Source: Pseudomonas azadiae (GTDB lineage: Bacteria > Pseudomonadota > Gammaproteobacteria > Pseudomonadales > Pseudomonadaceae). Taken from it: 64,000 bases of DNA. The stretch spans positions 2,300,306-2,364,305 of the forward strand of contig NZ_JAHSTY010000002.1 in the NCBI RefSeq assembly GCF_019145355.1, given 5' to 3'. Position 1 is the first letter of the stretch. Every line of letters starts with the position of its first letter. Shown here piece by piece: positions 8,316-16,827 of the stretch. Position numbers and translations under genes: made by a program. Below the pieces are notes generated by a model, which saw only the letters and a program-made list of their open reading frames with translations, did not search any database and was not told the origin of the DNA.

Positions 8316-10052
8316 ATGTCTGATAAAAAGCCCGGCCTACGCTCCGCCCAGTGGTTTGGTACCGCCGACAAGAACGGCTTCATGTACCGCAGCTGGATGA
8401 AGAACCAGGGCATTGCCGACCATCAGTTCCATGGCAAGCCGATCATCGGCATCTGCAACACCTGGTCGGAGCTGACCCCGTGCAACGCGCATTTCCGCCA
8501 GATCGCCGAGCACGTCAAACGCGGCGTGATCGAGGCCGGCGGCTTCCCGGTGGAATTCCCGGTGTTTTCCAACGGTGAATCGAACCTGCGCCCTACCGCC
8601 ATGCTCACCCGCAACCTGGCGAGCATGGACGTTGAAGAAGCGATTCGCGGCAACCCGATTGACGGCGTGGTACTGCTGACCGGCTGCGACAAGACCACCC
8701 CGGCCCTGCTGATGGGGGCCGCAAGTTGCGACGTGCCGGCCATCGTGGTGACCGGCGGGCCGATGCTCAACGGCAAGCACAAGGGCCAGGACATCGGCTC
8801 GGGCACCGTGGTGTGGCAGCTCAGCGAACAGGTGAAAGCCGGCACCATAACCCTGGATGATTTCCTCGCGGCCGAGGGCGGCATGTCGCGCTCGGCGGGC
8901 ACCTGCAACACCATGGGCACGGCTTCGACCATGGCCTGCATGGCCGAAGCACTGGGCACGTCCCTGCCCCACAACGCGGCGATCCCGGCGGTGGATGCGC
9001 GGCGTTATGTGCTGGCGCATATGTCGGGCATGCGCGCGGTAGAGATGGTGCGCGAAGACTTGAAGCTCTCCAAGATCCTCACCAAAGAGGCGTTCGAAAA
9101 CGCGATTCGCGTGAACGCGGCCATCGGCGGTTCGACCAACGCCGTCATCCACCTCAAGGCCATCGCCGGGCGCATCGGCGTGGAGCTGGACCTGGATGAC
9201 TGGACCCGCATGGGCCGTGGCATGCCGACCATTGTCGACCTGCAGCCGTCGGGGCGTTTCCTGATGGAAGAGTTCTACTACGCCGGCGGCCTGCCCGCCG
9301 TGCTGCGCCGCCTCGGTGAGGCCAACCTGATCCCGCACCCGAATGCCTTGACCGTGAACGGCAAGTCCCTGGGCGAGAACACCAAGGATTCGCCGATCTA
9401 CGGCCAGGATGAAGTGATCCGCACCCTTGATAACCCGATCCGCGCCGACGGTGGCATCTGCGTGCTGCGCGGCAACCTGGCGCCGCTGGGTGCGGTGCTC
9501 AAGCCGTCCGCCGCCAGCGCGGAGCTGATGCAGCATCGCGGCCGCGCGGTGGTGTTCGAGAACTTCGACATGTACAAGGCACGCATCAACGACCCGGAGC
9601 TGGAGGTGGACGCCAATTCGATCCTGGTCATGAAAAACTGCGGGCCCAAGGGTTACCCAGGCATGGCCGAAGTCGGCAACATGGGCCTGCCGGCCAAGCT
9701 GCTGGCCCAGGGCGTGACGGATATGGTGCGTATTTCCGATGCGCGCATGAGCGGCACGGCGTACGGCACGGTGGTGTTGCACGTGGCCCCGGAAGCCGCA
9801 GCCGGCGGGCCGTTGGCCGCGGTGAAGGAAGGCGACTGGATCGAACTGGACTGCGCCAACGGCCGCCTGCACCTGGACATTCCCGACGCAGAGCTGGCGG
9901 CGCGCATGGCGGACCTGGCGCCCACCGAAAAACTCATCGTCGGCGGCTATCGCCAGCTGTACATCGACCATGTGTTGCAGGCCGACCAGGGTTGCGACTT
10001 CGACTTCCTAGTGGGTTGCCGCGGGGCGGAAGTCCCACGGCATTCCCACTAA
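8316..10052 (+). CDS. IlvD/Edd family dehydratase, probable L-arabinonate dehydratase
   Basis: Iron-sulfur dehydratase of 578 residues that converts a pentonate to the 2-keto-3-deoxy acid. Family motifs are LLTGCDKTTPALLM (cluster Cys), RSAGTCNTMGTASTM (second Cys) and NCGPKGYPGMAEVG (third Cys), with DARMSGTAYG near the C-terminus. The start at 8316 (MSDKKPGLRS) is chosen over an upstream in-frame ATG at 8229 because the upstream part overlaps the operator sites and family members begin here. It is divergent from the MFS-FAH-ALDH-lactonase operon and precedes the GntR gene. D-xylonate is an alternative substrate. Confidence 0.88.
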   Translation: MSDKKPGLRSAQWFGTADKNGFMYRSWMKNQGIADHQFHGKPIIGICNTWSELTPCNAHFRQIAEHVKRGVIEAGGFPVEFPVFSNGESNLRPTAMLTRNLASMDVEEAIRGNPIDGVVLLTGCDKTTPALLMGAASCDVPAIVVTGGPMLNGKHKGQDIGSGTVVWQLSEQVKAGTITLDDFLAAEGGMSRSAGTCNTMGTASTMACMAEALGTSLPHNAAIPAVDARRYVLAHMSGMRAVEMVREDLKLSKILTKEAFENAIRVNAAIGGSTNAVIHLKAIAGRIGVELDLDDWTRMGRGMPTIVDLQPSGRFLMEEFYYAGGLPAVLRRLGEANLIPHPNALTVNGKSLGENTKDSPIYGQDEVIRTLDNPIRADGGICVLRGNLAPLGAVLKPSAASAELMQHRGRAVVFENFDMYKARINDPELEVDANSILVMKNCGPKGYPGMAEVGNMGLPAKLLAQGVTDMVRISDARMSGTAYGTVVLHVAPEAAAGGPLAAVKEGDWIELDCANGRLHLDIPDAELAARMADLAPTEKLIVGGYRQLYIDHVLQADQGCDFDFLVGCRGAEVPRHSH

Positions 10053-10100
10053 TTGGGATGCTATGATGCCGCGAATCTAAGTCAGAGCCTTCCCGTCGTT

Positions 10101-10823
10101 ATGGATCACCAGCCGCCCAAGCCGCGCAAGAGTATGCATGCCCAGATCGTCCAGGACTTGGGCATGCACATCGTTTCCGGCCGCTTCAAGCCCGAAGAAC
10201 GGCTGCCCATGGAGGCCACGCTCTGCGAGGAGTACAAGGTCAGCCGCTCGGTGTTGCGTGAGGCGACGCGGGTGCTCAGCGCCAAGGGCCTGGTGTACTC
10301 CAAACCACGGGTCGGCGCGGTGGTGCGGCCCCGCTTGAAATGGCACCTGCTCGACCCGGACGTGTTGTCCTGGTTGATGCAGTCCACGCCCCACAGCGAA
10401 TTCTTCAACACCCTGGCGGGCGTGCGGCGCATTCTCGAACCGGAAATCGCGGCCATGGCCGCGACCACGGCAACCGACGAAGACATCGCCATCATCGAGA
10501 AGGCTTACGCCGGCATGGAAACCGCGAAGACCCACGAGGACCTGCTGCAGGCCGACCTGGACTTCCACCGCGCCATTGCCGACGCCACGCGCAACGACCT
10601 GCTCGCCTATATGTGCAACATGCTGTCGTTGCCGCTGCGCGAGTCGATCAATATCACCAACCGCCGCCCGGATATCCAGGGCCTGAGCCTGCCCCGGCAC
10701 AAGGCGATCCTGACCGCGATCCAGAACCGCGATGCGCTGGGTGCCCGGCATGCGTCACTGGTGCAGCTGGATGACACGCGGGTGGCGTTGGATACGGTGA
10801 TGAATGTGCTCACTCCGCTCTGA
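10101..10823 (+). CDS. GntR-family regulator, FadR/FCD subfamily
   Basis: DNA-binding regulator of 240 residues. The N-terminal winged helix includes EERLPMEATLCEEYKVSRSV and LREATRVLSAKGLV. The C-terminal FCD ligand domain has RRILEPEIAAMAA, the metal-binding pattern DLDFHRAIADATRN and the later HKAILTAI. It starts 48 bases after the dehydratase gene stop, on the same strand. The frame stays open upstream to a TTG at 10053; I use the ATG at 10101, though no strong ribosome site is seen. It probably senses a sugar-acid intermediate and controls the two divergent transcripts. Confidence 0.85.
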   Translation: MDHQPPKPRKSMHAQIVQDLGMHIVSGRFKPEERLPMEATLCEEYKVSRSVLREATRVLSAKGLVYSKPRVGAVVRPRLKWHLLDPDVLSWLMQSTPHSEFFNTLAGVRRILEPEIAAMAATTATDEDIAIIEKAYAGMETAKTHEDLLQADLDFHRAIADATRNDLLAYMCNMLSLPLRESINITNRRPDIQGLSLPRHKAILTAIQNRDALGARHASLVQLDDTRVALDTVMNVLTPL

Positions 10824-10854
10824 AGCCGTTCACCACTGCGACTCAAGGTCCGCT

Positions 10855-12270
10855 TTAACGCAAGCCGTAGGTATGAATGCCGACACCATCACGCTGACTT
10901 GGCTTGGCCCAGAATACCCGGTCGCTGGCAGCGTCGAAGCCGAGCACGCCGTGGTCGTCCAGGGCCAGGCGTCTCCAGCCCTGCCCCCCATCCCTGGAAT
11001 AAAACACCGCCCCGGCTGAAATATTCGCATCGCCCCACCAGTACAGCCAACGCGGTGGGTGGTGTTCGCTGTAGGTGCTGATCATCAAGCTATCGCGCCC
11101 CACCCACAACCTCTGGGCCTGGGTGCTGGCGGCCAGTGGCGAAAACACATTGGGCACCTCACCCAGGGGTTGCCAGGCCAGGGTAGTGGTGTTCATTTCA
11201 GCGACCACGGCCTGTCCACGCGAGCCCTGGTCGATCAGGCCGAGCACACGCCCCTCGCCGTTACTGCCCAGGTCGGTGATGTACAGGCCGTCTTCACGTT
11301 GGATCGTGCTCACTTGCCATGTCCCGGCCGTGCGCGTGAGTGCCACCCGGGTGGTGACGCTGACCGCCACGTTGCCGCCCTTGTCATCCGGGGAACTGCC
11401 CCAGAAGCGCTGGGACACCCAGATATAGGCGCGTCGGGCATCCAATTGCAGCACGTGGGTCACTTGGTCGCTTGAATCGTGCCATTGCTTGATATCCGGG
11501 CGTTTGCCGCTTGCGTACTCAGACCCTACCAACAGGGAGTGTGGGGTCATGATCGGCGTACTGTGCAGGCCGCCGGCGCTGGAGTAGTACACCCCGGTCG
11601 ATACGCTGTTGGACTCGTCCTCGATCTCCTCGGGGAGGCCCCAGGCCCAGACCTCGTCCTTGCTGTAAAAGTACGGATCAAGGAGCACCAGCGCGCTCCC
11701 TATCCTGGGGAAGAAATCATCGGCCAACAAGGTCCAGGTCTTGCCCTGGTCATCACTGCTGAACACCACTTGGCCATCGGCGCCCTTGGGACGCTGCAGG
11801 TCGGTGAGCAGAAACACACGGGCGCCATCGGCACTGGCCACCAAGGACGCGCCGCCACTGAGCCGGGCTACCGGCTTGAACTCGCCGTCAGCCCCCAGGC
11901 GCGACACAAAGGTGGTCTGGGGTTTGCTGCCGGAGAAGAAGCCGGAATAAGTGCTTTCCTCTTGCGGCGCCTTCGGGGTCTTGCCGTAGAGCTGTTCGGT
12001 CAGGTTGACCTCTTCGGCGCTCGGTTCGAACCTGTGATATTCGTCATCGACCCGCCCTACCAACCACGTCCCTTGGGCCGTCACCACAACGCCGGTACCC
12101 GAGTCGCCGAAGTCATACGGACTCAGGCCCTGCAAGGTGCCCAACTGCTGTTGATCCGGGCTGGCACCGCCGATTTCCAGCTTGGGGCTGGCGATGATCC
12201 AGATGTACCACAGCGCGGCGCCGATCAGCAGGCCAACGACCAGGCGGGTGATGAAGACTGAGCGAGGCAT
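10855..12270 (-). CDS. Membrane-anchored BNR/beta-propeller-like protein of unknown function
   Basis: I do not recognise a specific family. The 471 residues open with one hydrophobic segment (about 8-27, VVGLLIGAALWYIWIIAS) that looks like an uncleaved anchor, leaving the bulk outside the inner membrane. The rest has repeated sialidase-type blades with Asp-box-like motifs (SSDDQGKTWTLL, YSRDGGQGWRRL). It lies downstream of the TonB-receptor gene on the same strand, 149 bases away, with a strong hairpin between, so it may or may not share its transcript. Homologues are often photosystem-stability-factor-like or exo-sialidase-like propellers without known activity. Confidence 0.6.
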   Translation of the reverse strand: MPRSVFITRLVVGLLIGAALWYIWIIASPKLEIGGASPDQQQLGTLQGLSPYDFGDSGTGVVVTAQGTWLVGRVDDEYHRFEPSAEEVNLTEQLYGKTPKAPQEESTYSGFFSGSKPQTTFVSRLGADGEFKPVARLSGGASLVASADGARVFLLTDLQRPKGADGQVVFSSDDQGKTWTLLADDFFPRIGSALVLLDPYFYSKDEVWAWGLPEEIEDESNSVSTGVYYSSAGGLHSTPIMTPHSLLVGSEYASGKRPDIKQWHDSSDQVTHVLQLDARRAYIWVSQRFWGSSPDDKGGNVAVSVTTRVALTRTAGTWQVSTIQREDGLYITDLGSNGEGRVLGLIDQGSRGQAVVAEMNTTTLAWQPLGEVPNVFSPLAASTQAQRLWVGRDSLMISTYSEHHPPRWLYWWGDANISAGAVFYSRDGGQGWRRLALDDHGVLGFDAASDRVFWAKPSQRDGVGIHTYGLR

Positions 12271-12374
12271 GGGATGTCCATCTCCGGGAAAATGGGCATG
12301 CTTTTCTCATCTATCGGGGGAGGCGTAAACGCTTATTTAAGCGCAGGCGGGGTTTTCTGCCGGGGTTGTGACGT

Positions 12375-12407
12375 GGCGTGCAATCACCAGTTGGAGGATT
12401 GCACGCC
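12375..12407. repeat. Perfect 11-bp inverted repeat (hairpin)
   Basis: Arms GGCGTGCAATC and GATTGCACGCC with an 11-base loop lie just after the TonB-receptor stop. There is no T-run on either side, so this is a stem-loop that may mark the transcript 3' end or be a protein site, and not a classical intrinsic terminator. Confidence 0.5.
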
Positions 12408-12419
12408 GACGGGCAGCCG

Positions 12420-14552
12420 TTACAAGGTGTACGAGATGCCTACCTGCACGGTACGCGGCTCACCAGGGTAGGCATAGAAGTTCTGGAACGAACCCTCTTC
12501 GTACTCGCGGTTGAATAGGTTTTTCACATCCAGGTTGAGCCGTACGTTCTCGTTGACCTTGTAGTAACCCAGCAGGTCGACCACCGTGTAAGCATCCATG
12601 GTGAATGTGGTGTTGGTGGTCTGCCCGGCACGATCCGCCACGTATTTTGTACCTGCGCCAAGGCCCAGTCCCTTGAGCGTGCCGTCCTGGAACTCATACA
12701 CGTTAAGCAGGCTGAAGCTGTTGCGCGGGATGTTGGCCAGGCGCGTCCCTGTACGAACCGCCGTGTCCTTGGTGACCGCCGCATCCACGTATGCATAGCC
12801 GCCGATCACCCGCCATTCAGGCGTCAGGTTACCGGCCACATTCAGGTCGAAACCGCGGCTGCGCACCTGACCGGTCGCTACGTTGAAAGCGGAGTCAAGC
12901 GGGTCGACACCCTGGACGTTTTTCTTTTCGATCTGGTAGATCGCCGCGTCGACGCTCAGCTGTTTATCCAGCGCTTCCCATTTCACGCCCATCTCATAGG
13001 ACTTGCCTTTCTCCGGCTCGAACCCGCCACCCTGGCGGCTGGCACCGGTGTTCGGCTTGAAGGAGCGGGCGGCATCGGCATAAATCGCGACGGTGTCGGT
13101 GAGGTCGTACATCACGCCGACGCGCGGGGTGACGGCATTATCGGCCGCGTTCCAGTTCGGGGCGCCTGCGTAGGATTCATACTTATGCTCGAAACGCTCA
13201 AAGCGTGCACCGGCGAGAACTTTCAAACGCTCGGTCAGCGCCACCTGGTCCTGGACGAAGGCCGCGTAGGTCTTGAGGTTTTCCTTGTCATGGGTGGGCG
13301 TGCGGGTCAGCGCCGGACGCGGCTGGCCGTAGACCGGGTTGAAGATATCGATCGGAAAGGTGCCCGTCGCAGCGCTGGAACGCTGGATGATCGATTTATA
13401 ATCGTAGTCTTCGTACTCGACGCCGGTCAGCAGGGTGTGATCAAAACCACCAGTAGAGAAGTGCCCGGTCAAGTTGAGCTGATAGTCCTTGTCGGTCCAT
13501 TCCAGCTTGCGGTAGTTGAAGTTGCGCTGCAGGGTGCGGCCGTCGGCGCCCAGGCTGGTCGCGCCGTTGGCCTCCACGCCATTGCCCTTCATCGTGCCGT
13601 CGAGCCACTGGAAACCACCGCCCAGGGTCCAGTTGTCGTTGAGCATATGCTCGAAGCGCAACTGCGCGGTGTTGTTATCGTTGTGCAGGTCGCCGGCGTA
13701 TTTTTCACCCCAGAAGGTGTCGCGCGACGGCGTCCCGCGTTGGTTGGCAAAGCGCGTCAGGCCGCGATCCAGCGGGTGGTTGTTGCGGATGAAGTCGCCT
13801 TCGAAGATCAACTTCGTGGCGTCATTGACCTGCCAGCTCAACACCGGGGCCACGCCGTAACGTTCGGTGGAGACATGGTCGCGGAAGGTATCGCCGCCCT
13901 CGCCCACCACGTTCAGGCGGTAGGCCAGGCGCCCTTCGTCGTCCAACGGGCCGGAGGCATCCAGGGTGCCGCGCTTCATGCCCTGATCATCCAACTGGCT
14001 GCCCAACGTGACCGTACGCTCGGCCAGCGGCTGCTTGGACACCACGTTGAAGGTGCCACCGGGATCGCCGCGGCCGTACAGCATGGTCGCTGGACCACGC
14101 AGCACTTCGAGGCGTTCGATGGTGTTGGCGTCGGGCATGGCCGGGTAGCCGCGGTTGACGGGAAAACCGTTGCGATAGAACTCTGCGGTGGTAAAGCCAC
14201 GCACGGTGAAACTGGTAAGCCCCTGCCCACCAAAGTTGTTCGCCCGGCCCACGCCGCCGGCGTAATCGAGGGCATCCTGCAATCGGGTCGCGCCGATGTC
14301 CTCGACCACGTCTTTGGACACAACGGTGATCGACTGCGGTGTTTCATGAATCGAGGTGTCGGTACGCGTCGCACTCGCCGAACGTGTGGCGTGGTAACCC
14401 TTGACCGGCCCTTGCGCCGTTTCGACATCCGCCATGCCGGTCACGCTGGTCGCTTGCAACTCCAGGCTGGCTTTTTCGGTGGGGGCAACGTCTGCCCAAC
14501 TGAAGGGGGAAAACGCCTGCAGCACACAGATGGAAATCAGGGTACGACGCAT
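12420..14552 (-). CDS. TonB-dependent siderophore-type outer-membrane receptor
   Basis: Outer-membrane 22-strand barrel of 710 residues. The signal peptide runs to about residue 21 (ending SPFSWADVA). The plug includes HETPQSITVVSKDVVEDIGA and FTVRGFTTAEFYRNGFPV, then LEVLRGPATMLYGRGDPGG, the typical siderophore-receptor plug. The barrel ends in a C-terminal aromatic strand (VQVGISYTL). There is no N-terminal signalling domain, so it is not an obvious sigma/anti-sigma transducer. The ATG at 14552 is used because the signal peptide begins there. Its promoter contains a TGGTATACCA palindrome like those of the 20-34 kb block. Ligand unknown. Confidence 0.88.
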   Translation of the reverse strand: MRRTLISICVLQAFSPFSWADVAPTEKASLELQATSVTGMADVETAQGPVKGYHATRSASATRTDTSIHETPQSITVVSKDVVEDIGATRLQDALDYAGGVGRANNFGGQGLTSFTVRGFTTAEFYRNGFPVNRGYPAMPDANTIERLEVLRGPATMLYGRGDPGGTFNVVSKQPLAERTVTLGSQLDDQGMKRGTLDASGPLDDEGRLAYRLNVVGEGGDTFRDHVSTERYGVAPVLSWQVNDATKLIFEGDFIRNNHPLDRGLTRFANQRGTPSRDTFWGEKYAGDLHNDNNTAQLRFEHMLNDNWTLGGGFQWLDGTMKGNGVEANGATSLGADGRTLQRNFNYRKLEWTDKDYQLNLTGHFSTGGFDHTLLTGVEYEDYDYKSIIQRSSAATGTFPIDIFNPVYGQPRPALTRTPTHDKENLKTYAAFVQDQVALTERLKVLAGARFERFEHKYESYAGAPNWNAADNAVTPRVGVMYDLTDTVAIYADAARSFKPNTGASRQGGGFEPEKGKSYEMGVKWEALDKQLSVDAAIYQIEKKNVQGVDPLDSAFNVATGQVRSRGFDLNVAGNLTPEWRVIGGYAYVDAAVTKDTAVRTGTRLANIPRNSFSLLNVYEFQDGTLKGLGLGAGTKYVADRAGQTTNTTFTMDAYTVVDLLGYYKVNENVRLNLDVKNLFNREYEEGSFQNFYAYPGEPRTVQVGISYTL

Positions 14553-14614
14553 GAATGTGAGACCTAGTGAATGAGCCAGATGGGACGGCAAACCTGCCAA
14601 GAATTCGGCGGGCA

Positions 14615-14624
14615 TGGTATACCA
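14615..14624. promoter_or_regulatory. TGGTATACCA palindrome upstream of the TonB receptor
   Basis: A perfect 10-base palindrome 62 bases before the receptor start. It matches the motif found at 20037, 25757 and, in near form, at other promoters of the ring-opening cluster. That motif is typical of FadR-subfamily GntR regulators. A link to the cluster's regulator (23945) is inference. Confidence 0.4.
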
Positions 14625-14628
14625 ACCC

Positions 14629-14656
14629 ATTCTCGTTTGACATCTATTCTCATTCG
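14629..14656 (-). promoter_or_regulatory. Weak Fur-box-like sequence
   Basis: On the minus strand, TGAGAATAGATGTCA followed by a further GAGAATGG partly matches the 7-1-7 Fur pattern. Several positions differ, so this is only a candidate, suggested by the siderophore-receptor gene downstream. Confidence 0.25.
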
Positions 14657-14741
14657 TTATTTTTTTGGTATCCGGCTTGTATCAAAATCTGGCCGAAAAA
14701 AAGCCACTCAAACGAGTGGCTCATTACACGCTTGGCTCGCC

Positions 14742-15833
14742 TCAGCGATAGCGTTCCAGCCAATGCGCATACGGCGCCGGCAGGGTCCACGAGGACTTCT
14801 CGACACCCAGTTCCTTGGCCGCGAAATACGCCCAATGCGGGTCAGCCAGGTGTGCACGGCCAACCGAAACCAGGTCCAGGTGCCCGGCCTGCAACGCGCC
14901 TTCGGCCAGTTGCGGCGTACCAAAACCCCACGCCGAGGTCACCGGGATACCGGCTTCGCGGCGCACGCGTTCGGCGATCGGGCCCATGAACGCCGGGCCC
15001 CACGGGATGTTGGTCTCAGGGATGGTGAAGCCCACGCTGACGCTCAACAGGTCCAGGCCACCGGCCTTGAAGTGACGGGCCAGCTCGATCGATTCGGTGA
15101 GGGTCTGCTCGTCGCGGCCGTCGTATTCGATCACGCCGAAACGCGCGGTCAGCGGCAGGTTTTCCGGCCACACTTCGCGCACGGCGGCCAGGGTTTCCAG
15201 GAGGAAACGGCTGCGGTTGTCGAAGCTGCCGCCGTAGGCGTCGGTACGCTGGTTGGCGTGTTCGCTGAAGAAGCTCTGGCCCAGGTAGCCGTGGGCGAAA
15301 TGCAGCTCGATCCACTCAAAACCGGCGTCACGCGCACGACGGGCGGCGTCGACGAAATCCTGTTTGACCCGGGCGATGTCGTCCAGGGTCATGGCGCGCG
15401 GCACGTTTGGCAGGTTGGCACCAAAGGCAATGGCCGACGGCGCGATGGTTTCCCAGCTGCGCGCGTCAGAGGCCGCCATGTGGTCATCGCCTTCCCATGG
15501 ACGATTGGCGCTGGCTTTACGCCCGGCGTGGGCGATCTGGATGCCCGGCACCGAGCCTGCGGCCTTGATCGCCTGGACCATCGGCACGAACGCCTCGGCG
15601 TGGGCATCGCTCCAGATACCGGCGCAGCCCGGTGTGATGCGGCCTTCAGGGGACACGGCGGTGGCTTCTACCACCAGCAGGCCGGCGCCGCCACGGGCCA
15701 TGCCGGCCAGGTGCACATGGTGCCAATCGTTGACCATGCCATCATCGGCCATGTATTGGCACATCGGTGGAATGGCGATACGGTTACGCAGGGTGACGTC
15801 TTTGAGGGTGAAGGGTTCGAACAATGCCGACAT
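14742..15833 (-). CDS. NADH:flavin oxidoreductase, Old Yellow Enzyme family (YqjM-like)
   Basis: FMN enzyme of 363 residues that reduces activated C=C bonds, likely of electrophiles such as enals, enones or maleimides. The TIM-barrel OYE pattern is clear: FEPFTLKDVTLRNRIAIPPM at the N-terminus, then HVHLAGMARGGAGLLVVEAT, QIAHAGRKAS (substrate-binding His), ELHFAHGYL and the C-terminal phosphate-binding VSVGRAHLADP. The ATG at 15833 is preferred because the upstream extension overlaps the divergent ArsR gene. A perfect palindrome lies between the two genes, so the ArsR protein probably represses it. Confidence 0.9.
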   Translation of the reverse strand: MSALFEPFTLKDVTLRNRIAIPPMCQYMADDGMVNDWHHVHLAGMARGGAGLLVVEATAVSPEGRITPGCAGIWSDAHAEAFVPMVQAIKAAGSVPGIQIAHAGRKASANRPWEGDDHMAASDARSWETIAPSAIAFGANLPNVPRAMTLDDIARVKQDFVDAARRARDAGFEWIELHFAHGYLGQSFFSEHANQRTDAYGGSFDNRSRFLLETLAAVREVWPENLPLTARFGVIEYDGRDEQTLTESIELARHFKAGGLDLLSVSVGFTIPETNIPWGPAFMGPIAERVRREAGIPVTSAWGFGTPQLAEGALQAGHLDLVSVGRAHLADPHWAYFAAKELGVEKSSWTLPAPYAHWLERYR

Positions 15834-15863
15834 GGGGGACTCCAGCAACAGATGAGTGATTCG

Positions 15864-15887
15864 ATAGTTCGATGGTAATCGAACTAT
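15864..15887. promoter_or_regulatory. Perfect palindrome, probable ArsR-family operator
   Basis: Arms ATAGTTCGAT and ATCGAACTAT are exact reverse complements with a 4-base spacer (GGTA). The site lies 31 bases upstream of the OYE start and 37 upstream of the divergent ArsR-type gene, where it would control both. Confidence 0.75.
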
Positions 15888-15923
15888 GGTGTTCAGCGAT
15901 ACCCCCCTGTTATCATCCGCGCC

Positions 15924-16223
15924 ATGCGAGCCTTCAAACACCCCACTCCTCAAGACCTGACTCTCGAACGCGTGCTCTACGCCCTGAGTGACCCGGTGCG
16001 CCTGGAAATCGTGCGTTGCCTGGCCGGCGTGCCGGAGGCGACCTGCGGCGAATTGGACGGTGGGCGGCCAAAATCCAGCATGTCCCATCACTTCCGGGTT
16101 TTACGCGATGCCGGCCTGGTGCACACCCGCAGCGTGGGCACCACCCACATGAACTCGTTGCGCGGCGATGAGCTGGAGAGCCGGTTTCCCGGACTGCTGG
16201 CCAGCGTTCTCGCCCAGCGGTAA
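15924..16223 (+). CDS. ArsR-family winged-helix regulator
   Basis: Small regulator of 99 residues. The wHTH fold is visible as LYALSDPVRLEIVRCLA, then SSMSHHFRVLRDAGLVHTR as the recognition helix and wing. The alpha-3 metal box (ELCVCDL in ArsR/SmtB) is replaced by EATCGELDG with a single Cys, so redox or electrophile sensing is more likely than metal sensing. It is divergent from the OYE gene, a common pairing in pseudomonads, with the palindrome at 15864 between them. Confidence 0.85.
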   Translation: MRAFKHPTPQDLTLERVLYALSDPVRLEIVRCLAGVPEATCGELDGGRPKSSMSHHFRVLRDAGLVHTRSVGTTHMNSLRGDELESRFPGLLASVLAQR

Positions 16224-16231
16224 GTGTCGTA

Positions 16232-16690
16232 TCAGTCCAGCAGCGCAATCAAACGCGGCTCGATGCTTGTTCTCTGCACCTCCAGCACCGCCAGGGTCAC
16301 CGGCAGCTTGAAGCGCCGCCGCCCTGCGCTGCCGGGGTTCACATACAGCGTCTCGGCCCGCCACTCGATCAGCGGTTTATGCGAGTGGCCGGTGATCACC
16401 AGGCGCGTACCGCGGTCGAGCAAGGCCGGTACGTCGGCGATGTCATGCACGACCAAGGCCTGCCAACCGTTCAGATCGATCATCAGATGATCAGGCACCT
16501 GCTGCGCCCACGCCGCGCCTTGATCGTTATTGCCGCGTACAACATGCAGCGGCGCGATGCGCGCCAACTGGTCGAGAATCTCGGGGCCGCCGATATCGCC
16601 GGCATGGATGATCTGCTCGCAGCCCTCCAACGCCGCCACGGCTTCAGGCCGCAACAGGCCGTGGGTGTCGGAAATCACGCCGATTTTCAT
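16232..16690 (-). CDS. Metallophosphoesterase, YfcE/MJ0936-like phosphodiesterase
   Basis: Cytosolic phosphodiesterase of 152 residues. Metal-ligand motifs appear in order: GVISDTHG (residues 4-11), IHAGDIGG, VRGNNDQG and ITGHSHKP, with a C-terminal NPGSAGRRRF. The ATG at 16690 is preceded by a TGGAGG ribosome site; the longer frame is not needed. It converges with the ArsR gene (8 bases apart). Substrate in the cell is unknown; relatives hydrolyse phosphodiesters including 2',3'-cyclic nucleotides in vitro. Confidence 0.85.
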   Translation of the reverse strand: MKIGVISDTHGLLRPEAVAALEGCEQIIHAGDIGGPEILDQLARIAPLHVVRGNNDQGAAWAQQVPDHLMIDLNGWQALVVHDIADVPALLDRGTRLVITGHSHKPLIEWRAETLYVNPGSAGRRRFKLPVTLAVLEVQRTSIEPRLIALLD

Positions 16691-16827
16691 GAAACCTCCA
16701 GGATTTTGGATCCAACAGCAGGCAACCGACGAGCAGCTTAAACGATTCAGGCCCACAGCGAACCTTCCCCATTCACTGGCGTCCGAGCTAAGGCACTGTT
16801 GCTTACCGCTCGCCGCGAGGTCCTCGT

